From Pachypanchax playfairii (taxonomy: Eukaryota > Chordata > Actinopteri > Cyprinodontiformes > Aplocheilidae): a stretch of DNA of 64,000 bases. The translations under genes were made by a program, and so were the position numbers. Shown in pieces: positions 1 to 11,664 of this stretch. The notes below the pieces were generated by a model. It did no database searches. It was not told the origin of the DNA and saw nothing but the letters and a program-made list of their open reading frames with translations. Each line of letters opens with the position of its first letter. Position 1 is the stretch's first letter. The stretch is taken from NCBI GenBank assembly GCA_006937955.1, contig SSNP01000297.1, forward strand, positions 231,783 to 295,782, read 5' to 3'.

Positions 1-1
1 G

Positions 2-490
2 GCTGGTGAGCAGATTGTGGCACGCTTAGTCCAAATTGGTGGGTCACTTTTTATCCAGCCAGTGGGGAACCCTGTAGGCCAAGCTCTGGCACAGCAGCAG
101 CTGATTCCTATCACAGCTCTGCAGCAAGGTGGAACTTTTCTCTTGGGACAGGCAGGTGGCGTCAACGGGAATCCACAGGGGCAGATGGCTCAGCAAGCTG
201 GGGTTGGGTCTGTGATGCTGGTGTCTGTGGTGCCTCAGAACAATGTTGGAGTAGATCCTCAGCTTGCCATGCTGACTCCTGGCCAAGTGCAGCTGATCCC
301 TGTGGCTGGGCCAAATAACCAGCAACAACTGGGTGTTGCTGGTGCTGGTGTTGGGAATGCAGGAGGAAGAGTGAGGTTTCAGCGTTCAGTGGCGGCTCGT
401 CTCAGGAGAACACAGTCTGCAACAACTAAAGCTGCGGCAGCTGAAGAGGAGGAAGAATGTTCTGGGATGGACACAGAGGAAAGCAACTGA
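2..490 (+). CDS. 3' end of a Q/G/V-rich SCPP-type gene (5' part outside window)
   Basis: An open frame runs from the window edge to a TGA at 488-490 without an in-frame ATG near the start, so this is the last coding exon of a gene that begins upstream. The ~160 visible residues are low in complexity, rich in Gln, Gly, Val, Ala and Pro, with repeated QLIP, GQ and QQ motifs, then a basic stretch (RVRFQRS...RLRR, about 40 residues before the end) and an acidic tail (EEEEE, MDTEES). Poly(A) signals AATAAA follow at about 573 and 593. Composition, strand and neighbours fit a P/Q-rich SCPP. No specific orthologue is recognised. A possible splice acceptor (cag at 11-13) would start the exon at 14 in the same phase. 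The family call is an inference from composition and location. Confidence 0.6.
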   Translation, partial: AGEQIVARLVQIGGSLFIQPVGNPVGQALAQQQLIPITALQQGGTFLLGQAGGVNGNPQGQMAQQAGVGSVMLVSVVPQNNVGVDPQLAMLTPGQVQLIPVAGPNNQQQLGVAGAGVGNAGGRVRFQRSVAARLRRTQSATTKAAAAEEEEECSGMDTEESN

Positions 491-619
491 CATGATCCCA
501 CGCAGTTGTGATGGATAATTTATGCTAACATGGTTACTGATCCTGCCTCATAGCTTTTCTGAACTTAATCATAATAAAACATTGTCATTGACTAATAAAT
601 GATTGAATTTTTAACAGCT

Positions 620-2750
620 AAGACCTTGATGGTTCATTTATTTTTTATTATAACACACACATTATTATAACACATTAAATGAGCAAAACATTTGACAAAG
701 AAAACTGTTATTATGAAACATCTTCTGAGATTGCTGTTATTTTTATGTGAGACATTGATGGAAAAAATACACAAATTTCTGTTTATAGTTGACCGACAGC
801 ATGCAGCATGGTAATTTGAGGTTGCAGACTTGAAAAACATTTCAAACCTTTACGTTGTTTTATTGTGACAGCTGCATCCTTTGACATGACACAAAACAGG
901 AGCTCACGTTCCTCTATGAAATCTATAAGTATAAATGATTATATTCACATTAAGAAATGTCATTTTTCATAATGTTAAAGTCCAAATAGGAAAATGTCTG
1001 TAAATATAAAAGCATGACAGTATGTAATTAAACTTCCAGACCAGACATACCACATGATGTTTACCTGGTTTGCTGTGGGCTGCTCAGTCAGCAGCAGAGA
1101 ACCCAGACAACCTCTGTGTGAGAGAAAAAAAAAAAACACTTGCTAGCTTCCCATAAAGTTCAGCTATAAAGCATGATGCACTGTATAGGTTCAGTTTCAT
1201 AAAATATTTGCTTTGGCAAAAAATCTAAAAATATACTTAAATATTTACAGAAAATATATATTTTGATGTGATAAAACATGATCCGAAACAACCTCAATGA
1301 AATACAATATATTTAATTGACCCACTGAAGATATCCTAACTTTGCATAATTTTTGCCCATCTTTTATTTCAAGACAACGATCATGTAAAAAGTATTTCTT
1401 CTCACCTCAATGATCACGCATGCCTTTACTTTGTAAAAACACACTTTCCTACCTTCTTTTTATAATAATTTAAGAGCTTTAAAACAGAAGAACTGAGCAA
1501 AAAAAAAGTGAGATCCTTTTTTTTTCAATGATTTTAAATGTTTTTATTGTGTGTAGTCAGAACCATTAAAATATATTATGTAGAACAGCTGATGCTGAAG
1601 CAAAATGAGCATCCCCTAGTAGCAGGTTGCAGTATAGTTTCATGTGTCATGTGTGTGTGAATCCTCCTCTATAGTTACATCTAAATCGATTTACTTGTTG
1701 TCTGACATAACTCAACAAAATCCTGTAAAGGTAATAGGTTAAAACAAAGAAATAAACAAAAGAAAAAAAATGGTACACTTTTATAAAAAATAAAAACATT
1801 CTGAAAGAAAAAGATACAAGAATGAAATGGATGGTAACCTGTAAATGACCTTTAAATGACTGTTGTAAGAGTCACAGTCCCTCATTTCATATGTGTTAAC
1901 GTGTGTTGTTGTTTCTGTTTCTGGTGATGAAACCAAAGTGTGGTGTGTTCAGTGTCAGTGGGAAGATGTGTGATCACCAGTAGCTGCTGGTCCGTTGGTC
2001 GACAACCTGTTGCTGCCATGCTGGAACATTGAGGGGCAGAAAAACAGAAACATTATTATTCCTCAGAGGAAGACGGTTATAAAGTGAGTGAAATGGTAAA
2101 ATGGTTACCTTTTTGGGGAGACCAGATATCTTACAGAGAAGATAAAGTCAGACTAGAGACAACCAGCAGCAAAGAGTCGCCACCACCAGAGACATCAGAT
2201 GGTTACATGGAAAATTACAGGCATGGTGACGGAGCCTAAGTAACAGAAATACAGTCTTGTTTATATTTAGGCTTAAATGAAATATTACATAACTATGAAT
2301 GATGTATAATGATCACATACCTTAAACAGAGCTGCAAGAAACCAAAATCATTTATTGTCCAAAACATGTCCAAGTCTAGATGTTTATGTCCAGAGTTTCA
2401 GTTGTGAAGGATCAGAGGTCAAAGGGTGAACAGATGCTGGCGTCCACCAGATGTCAGTCTGTGATGGCAGCTTGTAGAACAGCAGTCTCTGTGTGGTGTG
2501 TAGTCTGTGTCGTCCAGTTCTGATGAGTCGGGTTTGGATCAACAGTTCATCAACAGGGTGTTAAGATGTTGGTGGTTGTGTTGATGTTGGTGAAGCTTGA
2601 AGATGTTGTTACAGAGGAGACAGAAGAACATGTCTGCTGTCTAAAAAAAAGTCCCTAAATAACCCCTCCCACCAGCCCACTCCCACCCCTCCACCGCCCC
2701 TCATTCCCACCAACTGTCTAATGTAGGATGTGAGCTGGTAAAGAAGTTTT
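620..2750. other. AT-rich intergenic DNA, no gene seen
   Basis: I see no supported coding exon, RNA gene or clear transposon end here. The stretch is AT-rich, with short A and T runs near 1120, 1500 and 1760. The short open frames look random. Confidence 0.5.
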
Positions 2751-2753
2751 GGC

Positions 2754-3445
2754 AGTAAAACTTCCTTTTACAGTCTCCTAATTACTAAGAAATTACCTGG
2801 TACTTATATGGCAAATTTTGGTGTATTAATGGTAATTACCATGTGTATTAAGTAGGTAATTACAGAGAAAATACAGCAGAATATACTCAGCATTTACCTG
2901 ATACATACTGTTTATGGAAAGTTATAGTATGTATGGGGTAAATACCACATGTAATAAGGAGGTAAATACAGAGGAAGTACTGCTGCATTTACTAAGAAAA
3001 ACCTCCACTATTACCCATCAACTCAATTAGGTTGTGACAAGTTTAGATTTGTAATAACTCAAATTAAAATAGTACCTTCCAATAAATTACTTTTTCTTAT
3101 ATGTCCTTCAGTTTTTTTAAGTATTTACCTTGTACTTACCTGTATCCCCTACACCTGCAAGAACAGTTTTCCTCTAGGATCCTGGTACATCTTAAATACT
3201 GGGTATGTTCTTGCTGGAGTTCTCAATATTTACTTAGTAAGTAAACTGAAACTGGACCGTAAAAGGAAGTCTGGTTTGTTTCCATGGTGTTACCAGGTTC
3301 TTATCATAAAACTCCTAATATATTGTTCCTTTTTCCATCCGATCAATAGACACTTTTACCATCGTATCTTCTACAACGTTACTAAGTAAAACATGACCTT
3401 TAACTTAGTAAGTAAGCAGAAACTGGACTGTAAAAGGAAGTCTGG
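2754..3445. repeat. Inverted-repeat, AT-rich element, probably a non-autonomous DNA transposon
   Basis: The segment begins with ACTTCCTTTTACAGTC (about 2760-2775) and the complementary GACTGTAAAAGGAAGT occurs at 3426-3441, with a one-base variant at about 3256-3271. The roughly 130-170 bp block starting at about 3234 is repeated in direct orientation starting at about 3402. Inside are many short TACTTAGTAAGTAA- and GGTAATTACC-like words. This is the pattern of a MITE-like element, with one end duplicated. The exact borders and the target-site duplication are not resolved. Confidence 0.5.
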
Positions 3446-4021
3446 CTTGTTTCCATGATGTTACCAGGTTATTACCATATAATTCCTAAAATATTGTAAC
3501 AGACACTTTTACCATCTTATCTTCTGCAATGCTGAAAAGGGAATGATCTTGTAATGTTTCAGGCATGGAAACACTCGAGAGTGCACGGAACAAGGAGCGG
3601 AGACTGTTCTTGAAGTTAAAAGATTTATTGAGTAGGTGCAGAGTGAGCTGTCTGCAGGAACACAGGATCTTTGTAACCGGAACTCAAGCTGTTCTGCGGT
3701 GGGGAAAGGCCAGAGTCAGTGGGTGGAAACACAAGTGAGTTTTATCAGTGATATTGGAAACAAAGTTCACTGTTAACATAGTACTTACAGATGGACTCAA
3801 TGACCACAACTGATGGACTATGATGTGGTATTCAAACCCATTTATTCACAGTTAACCACAGACACACTGTAAGAGCTGAAATCATAAGATAAAACATAAA
3901 CTCATATAACCAACTTTCAGCCTTTGCTAAATACACCATGAAAAGGGGATAGCAAGTACTAGCATCAGCATGCTAGCTTACGCTAAAACTTGTTAACATA
4001 CAAGAAATAAATTTCACACCA

Positions 4022-4579
4022 CACGATCCCATCTGGGGGCGTGATGTTCCTCCTGAACACAAGCTCTGGACAGATGGACAAAAAGTGACTCTCTCTCTAT
4101 TCCCTTGGGTTGTTACCGGAAAGAATCTGCTGAGGATAGAAACCCTCACCTACCGCTTCAACCAGTGTCTGAACCTGACAATGAACATCCAGAAAGGAAG
4201 ACAAAGAGAGATCGACGCTATGAAGGCCATGATTCTGCAACACCGGTTTGTGCTGGACACCCTCACAGCTGAACGAGGTGGCGTTTGCGTAATGATAGGC
4301 ACAGCCTGTTGCACCTACATTCCTAGAGAAAATGACACCCACATCCAAGACAACATGGATTCACTGAGGAACCTTCAGAAAGCTGTTCTGGAAGACTCAC
4401 ATCCCAGACCTTGGAACCTATGGGCCTGGTTCACACTTGGACCTTGGTGGCACATGTTGTTGAAGTTTTGTATGCCATTCATTGCAATATTGATACTCTT
4501 CTGCGTATTTTTCAGTTGTGTTCTGCCATGCATTAAGTCTATGATAATTAAAGCTACAAACAGGTGCCCTGGTATCTGA
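4022..4579 (+). pseudogene. Endogenous retrovirus envelope remnant (transmembrane-subunit C-terminal part)
   Basis: An open frame without an upstream ATG reads through part of a gamma-type retroviral transmembrane subunit and stops at 4577-4579. It carries a heptad-like segment followed by an immunosuppressive-domain-like stretch and a C-x6-CC disulfide motif (cysteines encoded at about 4286-4312), typical of gammaretrovirus-type Env. A tryptophan-rich membrane-proximal region comes next, then one hydrophobic membrane span (about 4450-4535) and a short cytoplasmic tail. No surface subunit, gag or pol is visible in the window, so this is a 5'-truncated old copy. The frame itself has no internal stop across this part. 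It could be an ordinary ERV relic or part of a captured env gene; the sequence shown cannot tell these apart. Confidence 0.8.
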
Positions 4580-4959
4580 TCAACTGCTTTCTTTACAGGA
4601 TGTTGATGCTAAAGAAGATGGTAACAACACTATGTGAATGGTCATGTTTTATCTGTCACAATTAATGACACTGTTGTTGATACTTTGTGAACAGTTGCTT
4701 TTATTACCTTTACTACTTTTTAAACACATATATCACCTTTTTAAGAATTTTACTACCTCATCACTCTTTTCTTACTCTGCACTCTAATTCAGGGGAGAAT
4801 TGATAGAGAACGGAAAGGATACCAATTATACACGTTCATGCTTTGAAAATGTCTCCTGCATGACCTGTGTGGAGACAGTCATGCAGGCCCTGTTATCTGA
4901 CCTGCTAGTATTATCTGATTTATATGCTCTTCTTCAGAACACTCTGTGTTCTCTAATCC

Positions 4960-5215
4960 AAGGTAATTGTGAGGCTCCAGCCTCCGCTGGCTCAACTGAT
5001 TTGGAAGTGATGATTTACTGTTATCTGTTGTTGCTGTTTCTAAAGAGAATAAAGAGACTGGGCTGGGTAGAGTTGTCAGAGCGGAGCTGTCTTACAGAGG
5101 TGCTGTAAGCTGACACACTCTCCCCAGCTGGGTTTTTGAACCAATCTTCTTGCGTGATCGTATTTCTTACATTTATAATAATAAAAGGTTTTGATAGAAT
5201 AAGAAAAAAAACCTA
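4960..5215 (+). repeat. Possible LTR-like remnant downstream of the env fragment
   Basis: About 400 bp after the env stop lies a stretch with a poly(A)-signal cluster (AATAATAAAAGG near 5176) and a C/T-rich lead-in. It is in the place where a 3' LTR would be expected. I cannot find its partner LTR or clean TG...CA ends, so this is a positional inference only. Confidence 0.2.
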
Positions 5216-5219
5216 ACAG

Positions 5220-5660
5220 ACAAGGATAAAATCCAAAGGTGTCGTCTTTTTATTGCTGTTTTCCTCAAGTGATCAGTCACATCATGGGCGGTTTGTTACA
5301 TGTTTGATTTGATTGCAAACACACAAATTTGTTTTTCCTGGCACAATCCACAAAAGCACTTAGTTATGATGTCAGTTGTTTGGCTCCTGCAGCCACAACC
5401 CACAATATTTAAAAGGTTCTTACTGGTTTTAAGTCTCGGGCTTCCACAAACCTCCAGAGACCCTTCTCAAGAGACTGAATCACTCTGTTATTCATCTGTG
5501 GTCAGCTGGCTGCATGAAGAACAATGAGAAAAGACTGAATGTGGTGACGTTTTAAAAATTGTGAGCTTTACAGTTCTTTTAAAATCTATTTGTTCAAAAT
5601 GAAGGAGTCATATCACACGTTCACATGACACACAGGTGACAAATAGTTTGTACTCTTCTC
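5220..5660. other. Intergenic, no gene seen
   Basis: This stretch between the retroviral remnant and the promoter of the G/M-rich SCPP gene shows no supported exon or repeat. Confidence 0.4.
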
Positions 5661-5662
5661 TA

Positions 5663-5697
5663 ATTGGTTGATAATAATCTCTGGGTCTGATAAAAAG
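5663..5697 (+). promoter_or_regulatory. Core promoter of the G/M/Q-rich SCPP gene (inverted CCAAT and TATA-like box)
   Basis: ATTGG (inverted CCAAT) lies at 5663-5667 and a TATA-like ATAAAAAG at 5690-5697, about 75 bp before the ATG at 5769. The order and spacing suit an RNA polymerase II core promoter with a short 5' leader. Confidence 0.45.
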
Positions 5698-5768
5698 CTG
5701 CTGTATGTACAGAGAGTTAGAGACATTCTGACACTTGAAGAAAGAGGTTTCCCAGTTTGAGCAGCAAA

Positions 5769-7301
5769 ATGAAGTTTCTTCTCTTCACAGTATTTGTGGC
5801 AGCCATCTCCTATGTGGGTAACGTTCCTCTGTAATATCTCTGTTTATGTTCATCTTGTCTGACATTTCTCATGTTTATTTCTTCATTCACTGCAGGTCAG
5901 CGCAGGCAAGGTGAGAAACTACCTATGAATAAGCATGTTTATAACAATGCAAATTTGATCTCAATCAGTCAGTTTGAAAAACGTCTTGTTTTATGCAGAC
6001 AGCGAGGCTGTTAGCAGCTATGAATGCTGGGATGCTGAATGGGATGATGGCTGGAGGTCTGAATCCACCTCTGGTAGCTGGTGGTGGAGTAGGTTTCCTT
6101 GGGCAGCCTCAGCTTGGTCAGGTGAGTCCAGCAGGTTCTCCAGTGAGCCAGAAGAAGACATAAAGCAGCAATAAAACACATGACATGTTTTGATCCACAC
6201 AGTTTGCTCCTGGACTTCCTGCCTTTGCTGTTCGAGCTCCTGTTGCCAACGTCTTTCCTGCAGCGGTCAATCCAGTTAGTGTTAAATCTCTAAACAACAT
6301 AAAACACATGTAATGTCTCCAGCCTTTAAAAAAATTACAGAGATGAATTTTTGTCACTTTTTTTCAGTACCAGGTTCCCATCATGGGCATTCCTCAGATG
6401 GTTCAGATGAATCCACCTCAACAGCCTCAGATGGTAACTGCTCACATCTCTCATTTTAACACTTTATAGTATTAAAAGTCACACCAGTCAGTACATCAGA
6501 ATGTTTTTTGTTTAGGGGATGGTGGGAGGAGCCATGCAGCTTCCACCTCAGATGGTAACCTCTCTCATTTCAAACTTTTGTACACATTTCTAAAAAGATT
6601 AACAAATAGTTGAATGATGAAATAAATCCACATGACAAATGTGTTATCTTTGTTCAGGGGATGGGGGGTGGAGCTATGCAGCTGCAGCCACAAATGGTAA
6701 CTTTTCTCTTTTCCAATCATTATTTGTTCACATTCTTGAATGTTTTTAAAATACACAAATAAAATCAGCAGGATAAATATGTTGTCTTTGTTCAGGGGAT
6801 GGCAGGTGGAGCCATGCAACAGCAGCCTCAGATGGTAACCACTCACCTCTCAGACAACTTCTCTTTATTGCTTGTTAGCATTTCTAAAGGAAATGTAAGA
6901 AATAAAAAATGAATTTTCTGTTTTGTTCAGGGGATGGCAGGTGGAGCCATGCAACAACAGCCTCCCGCTCAGCCTGATCCACTCAGGCGTTTCAGGGTAT
7001 GAATCTGTCTTCGTCTGTGATTTGAACTAAAACCAAAATGACTAAATATTTATTTGTGTATCTTCAGCGCCAGGTAATGAAAACTGAAAACAAAGAGAAG
7101 TCTACTGTGGACACTCAGGTGAGAAAACGAGTTACAAAAACCTTCTTTTATATGTATCATCCTTTTTTAGCCTGTTCTGATACAGAATTCATGTTCAATT
7201 AATCATTTAATACCTGGATATTTCTACAGGTTCCAGCTCCAACTGAGTCAGGAACAACAAAACCTCCTTGTGACAACAACATTTATTATGTGGCTAATTA
7301 A
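5769..7301 (+). CDS. G/M/P/Q-rich SCPP-type secreted matrix protein, 11 coding exons, ~208 aa
   Basis: Exon model, all introns phase 0: 5769-5813, 5896-5910, 5999-6121, 6203-6274, 6368-6433, 6516-6554, 6658-6696, 6796-6834, 6931-6996, 7068-7118, 7230-7301. The first exons give a signal peptide (MKFLLFTVFVAAISY then VSAGK). Next come a Gly/Met-rich segment (GMLNGMMAGG), a P/V-rich segment with FAPGLPAF, then four consecutive exons that each open with GM-x-GGAMQ and mostly end in PQM. Three of these are exactly 39 bp and the fourth is extended. A basic RRFR follows, and then a hydrophilic K/E/T-rich tail with one Cys near the C-terminus. Every exon keeps the frame and has AG/GT borders. A poly(A) signal lies near 7427. 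The protein is expected to be secreted into a mineralising or surface matrix. The family call rests on architecture and cluster position; no named orthologue is recognised. The 15-bp second exon is the least certain part. Confidence 0.8.
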
Positions 7302-7439
7302 GTTTGTATTGTTAAAGTACTACAATCAATCAGTCTTCATGAGACACTGTGGCCCATATGACATTTTATTTTGAAAGGAATGTGGGATTTTAATTCTATT
7401 AAACTAGATTATATTTTCACATTTCTAATAAATATGTGT

Positions 7440-8135
7440 TGCCTAAGTTTGAAGTTCTTTCTGTCTGATTTCACACTGGTATTCATAAGAATGAATTTAT
7501 AATTAAATAAACCTCATCAGTATGTGGAGGAAATACAGCAGATCTCTGCTGCCATCTAAAGGAGAGGAAATGGTTTCCTAAAGCTAAAATACACAAACTT
7601 TGCAAAGTTCTGGTATGTTTAAGATTCCTCTTAACATGGATATAAAACATTTTCCTAACTTTAAGTTTTCTGCAATATCAGAGTTAAAAAAATAATTTTG
7701 CACATTCATCAAATACAGTCTTGTCAACATCAAAATCCAGACCTTTTACTCGTGTATAACATAGATTACAGTTTCAAATATTCTTGGAAACAAGTCTATA
7801 CGCTTGGCAAAACTTTTAAAGTTTCTCTCTTCTTTGGTTCCATTTAGTTTTTTAGATTACAGACTCTTTTTAAGGTCTTTCCTGAGTTTGATTGTTCATT
7901 CTGGCTTGAACTCTCCAAAACTCTTCCAGCGCTACCTCAGTTCACACGGGAGGATTTGAAACATACATCAGATTATTGTCCTGTTGCATCATAGTCATAA
8001 TAACCTCTCTGGAGTAGCTTTGCAAACTATATTCCTTAATATTTTTCTGCAGTTATATTTCAGTCTATCCTGACCAGAATCTCTGTAGTTGTTGTAGATT
8101 CCACTCACAGTTAAAACTGCACTGGTGTTTTTAAA
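7440..8135. other. Intergenic, no gene seen
   Basis: AT-rich spacer between the G/M-rich gene and an L2-like LINE tail. No supported feature. Confidence 0.4.
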
Positions 8136-8142
8136 TGCATCC

Positions 8143-8227
<85 letters not shown>

Positions 8228-8765
8228 ATAATAATAATAATAATTAATAATAATAACTTTATTTGTAAAGCGCTGAACAACAATGGCATAAAATTTTACA
8301 CAAAATTTTTTTTAAGACAGTATAAAACAATAGTCAAGTAGCAATCAAAACAAACAATAAGAGTAAGCGGTTACAGTAAAATACAATAGCAGTAAAAGAG
8401 TAAAATGAACATTGTAAGAGACATAGACTAACGTAAACCAGTAAGTTTTCAGCTTGGCTTTAAACACCCCAAAAGATCTGCCTAATGTCATGAGGTAGTT
8501 TATTCCAGAGAAATGGAGCACGGAAAGAGAACGCACGTTCCCCAAATCCTCTTCGTTTGGCTTTTGGGACAACCAATAGTCCAGAACCTTGGGACCTAAG
8601 AAGACGGGGTGGATCATATGGATTTAAAAGTTCAGAGAGATAGGGTGGAGCTAGGTCATGTATAGCCTTATAAGTAAGTAGAAGGACTTTAAAATCTGCT
8701 CGAAGATGACAGGGGAGCCAGTGTAGAGCTCTCCAAGCCAACAGACTTGATGTGCAGATCATGAA
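8143..8765 (-). mobile_element. L2/Maui-like LINE, 3' end with trinucleotide tail (minus strand)
   Basis: Read on the minus strand, 8762-8460 encodes the C-terminal region of a non-LTR reverse transcriptase. Motifs include LHWLPCHLRADFKVLLLTYKA, PPYLSELLNPY, RRGFGERAFSFRAPFLWNKLP and DIR, which are characteristic of fish L2-type LINEs. The element then runs into a GCGCTTTACAAATAAAG-type 3' end and a tail of ATT/ATA and AGT trinucleotide repeats (8143-8256 on the + strand). The microsatellite is therefore best explained as the expanded LINE tail. The copy is 5'-truncated. A frame change near 8460-8620 shows that it is inactive. Confidence 0.75.
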
Positions 8766-8769
8766 CTCT

Positions 8770-10700
8770 GAGAACTTGTTTCAGATAATAGATCATGATT
8801 ATGAACTCAGCGAATTCTAGGATCTGACCTTTAGGGATGCTCAGCCCCCAGTGAGCGACATCATAAATAATTACTATCTTACTGATTTGATAAGTAGCTT
8901 CCTGAACGGCCTGTTTGTTTATATCTGATGAGATCTGCTAGTCAGAACATGTTCGAGACCGAAGGGGAATGGAGCAGCTCAAATCTCAGAAAAATGCAAT
9001 AAATGATAGATGCAACTGAACTTTTATTCACTTTGACTGCTGCCAAATAGCTTGTGTCCTTCTTTAATTCTGTGCCTTCGCACTATCCTGTTTTTCAGGT
9101 GTTTAGACAAGTATCCCTGCTTTAGGCTTTGGCTTTAGGATAAAGCGTGAAACATTTAATGTAGAACTGTGAGCTGTTCATCTCTGATCAGTAAATTTAG
9201 ATAATACTTCACTTATTTTATTTTCACCACTTTATAAAATGCCTCAAAGCTTGTTTACCTTTTAATTTGTGTGTTTGTGTGTAAATGTGGAGTGAGTAAA
9301 TTCATTTTAGATTGAAAAATATGATTGAACTATAGAAAACTTGATAAGATTAGTAACACCTCAGTGGCACCATAAATTTCCCCAGTGTGAAGTTTATGTG
9401 ATATATAAAAAATAGACTGTCAAACTTTCAGGCAACCAAGAATTGGCATGTTTTTTTATAATGTAACAGAAGATCCAAACACAAACTCAAAACTCAGGAG
9501 GCAAACAAATGACTTAAACTACAGACAAAATGGTAAAAAACTAAATAAATTATGAACAAAGAGATTCAGTCTGTAAACACAACAATTCAGAAGAGAAACT
9601 CACAAAGAAAACTATCTGAAGGATCTGACAAAAAATAAGCAAAGACCAAGGGTTATCAATCATGAGGCTGATAATGAGTAAGACAAGGCAACAGGTAAAT
9701 GTCTCCTGGGTGGTCGGGTTTAAATCCACTGCCAATGTTCAACGATATAGATGTGAATATATAATTCTTCCCCGGTTGAACAAACAATTCCCTTTTTTTA
9801 ACTTTTTCAAAGACTTGCACCTGTGAGTACAGGAAGAATATCCCTCATGGCTGTCTCACCACCAGCTGTATTAATATTTAGCACACTCACTAAAATCTAA
9901 CAGCCACGCCTTACCCTAACCAATGAGTGAATGACTTACCTTTTGAAGCGATGGCTCATGGGAGTTTTCAACTGACACTGCTTTCCTGTAGCAGCTGCTT
10001 CTTGATACAAAACAAAGGTGTGGTTTCAGCAATGTTATATTTGTTATGATATCCTCTACAGCTACAGCTAACAATGTACTTCATTAGCATCTTTTGAAAA
10101 AAGTCCCATTTTCCACATTGATGCAGTGAGATAAACAAAGAGTAGCGCTAACTAAAACAAACCAGGGAAACACAATTTAACTTTATTTCCTAGTATTTTA
10201 GATTTTCATTGATAAATTACATAATAATTTTAACTGTTAAAAGGAAAAAGCTAGGCGTGAGAGAAGTCAACCAGTGAAGGAAGGAATGGTGGAAGACAGG
10301 TGAGTCCTGAAGAACTGGAGGAGGGTTGAGATGAAGGTAGCAGATTGCAGGATGAGTGAAGGTTGAAACTGTGTGATGAGGGAGAGGGTGGGGGGTGTTG
10401 GGGGGGTGAGCCAAGCCTCTTCTCTGTCTCACAGGTAAGGGGGTGAGTTTGACAGGAACTGATCCACCACAGATAGCAGACAGTATAACCTTTGTGAACA
10501 TAGAGTTACAAACAGGACAAAAACCTTTGGGAGCAACACAGAAAAAAACAACAACTTTTAAAACAAATCTCCAAAATACCTTATTTATTTTATCTCAAAA
10601 AGACACAATCACCAAAAAGAGTGTGTCCTGTTTCATCTGGTGTAAAACTACAGTTACAGAGTTTCAGAAAAGAGAACCCCAAATAACACAATTATGATAC
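8770..10700. other. Intergenic, no gene seen
   Basis: About 1.9 kb of ordinary AT-rich DNA with a purine-rich, GA-containing patch at 10230-10440. No exon, RNA gene or clear repeat border was supported. Confidence 0.4.
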
Positions 10701-10701
10701 A

Positions 10702-11170
10702 CACTCTCAGAAATAGAGGTACGAGACAAGGACATTTTTGTACCTATAGGTAAATTGTTTTAAAATGTTCCCTTAAAAGTACAATATTGGTCTTTAAAAG
10801 GCCAGAAATGCCCCTTTGAGTGTTCAAATTGATATGAAGTACAAATTTGTACCATTTCAACTGCACCTGCAACCCTGGTCAAGGCTGGTTAATCTCCATT
10901 TTATTAAGTTTCATCCATCTTTTTCAATATTATGTTTCAGAATGTTGGTTTAAGACTTCAAAATGTGGCATAATTTTACTGTTTTAGTGGAAAAACTTCA
11001 TAAGGTACAAAAATGGACCTGGACTACAGGGTACACCCCCAGAGACAAGAAGGGTACAAATTCTTGTCTTCTCTTTAAAGACCAATATTGTACTTTTAAG
11101 GGAACATTTTAAAACAATTTACCTATAGGTACAAAAATGTCCTTGTCTCGTACCTCTATTTCTGAGAGTG
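10702..11170. mobile_element. MITE with perfect ~97-bp terminal inverted repeats
   Basis: The first ~97 bases from CACTCTCAGAAATAGAGG are the exact reverse complement of the last ~97 bases, which end at TTTCTGAGAGTG. Between the arms lie about 275 bp of unrelated AT-rich sequence. The arms show no mismatch by eye, which implies a recent insertion or an active family. Only CA is shared at the flanks, so the target-site duplication and superfamily are undecided. It abuts a Tc1-type remnant on the right. Confidence 0.8.
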
Positions 11171-11660
11171 CATGGTGGTAGTGGTGTGATGGTCTTGGGG
11201 CTACTGTGCTGCTTCAGGACTTGGATGACTTTCCATAATCAAGGGAATCATGAATTTAGCCAGAAATCTGAGCGAGATGACCTGAAGCAGGATATTCATG
11301 CTCAAAAACTCAAAAATATTCTTCAAAAACTAATGGACCAAAATTCCTCAACAGTGAAAGTAATTATCACCCAGACTTGATTGCAGTTGTTGCTGCCAAA
11401 GGTCGTTAAAATTAGGGTGCAATTACTTGTTCACTGTGAGTCTGATTGGTTTGTATTGAATTTTACCCTTAAAAAAAGAAATCACTTCACATCATTTTGT
11501 ATTTAATCTTAAATATGTGTTATCTTGGTTTGATAAACATTGTCATGATCATCTGAAATAATTAAGCTGGACAAAAAGCAAAAACAAAAGAGATCTTTAC
11601 AGGGGCAAATATTTATTCATTTATGTTTAACTAAATTGGGCTCTAAAGTGGTTACAAACA
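11171..11660 (+). mobile_element. Degraded Tc1/mariner-type transposon remnant
   Basis: The segment opens with a GTGATGGTCTTGGGGCTact-like string followed by a CTGCTTCAGGACTTGGATGACTT-like stretch. This is the region of Tc1 transposases encoding the conserved VMVWG core, here VMVLG. It passes into GCAGTTGTTGCTGCC...GGGTGCAATTACTTGTTCAC at 11380-11435, the usual 3' terminal region of Tc1-like elements, and a second AGGGGCAAATATTTATTCA near 11598. The catalytic C-terminal half is deleted. No functional product is expected. Confidence 0.6.
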
Positions 11661-11664
11661 AAAT

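Noticed and set aside
4800..5108. 102-codon open frame after the env fragment
   Set aside because: No recognisable domain and no splice signals in phase; possibly part of the retroviral 3' region.
8135..8341. Poly-isoleucine/leucine open frame
   Set aside because: It is the translation of an ATT/ACT trinucleotide microsatellite at the tail of a LINE.
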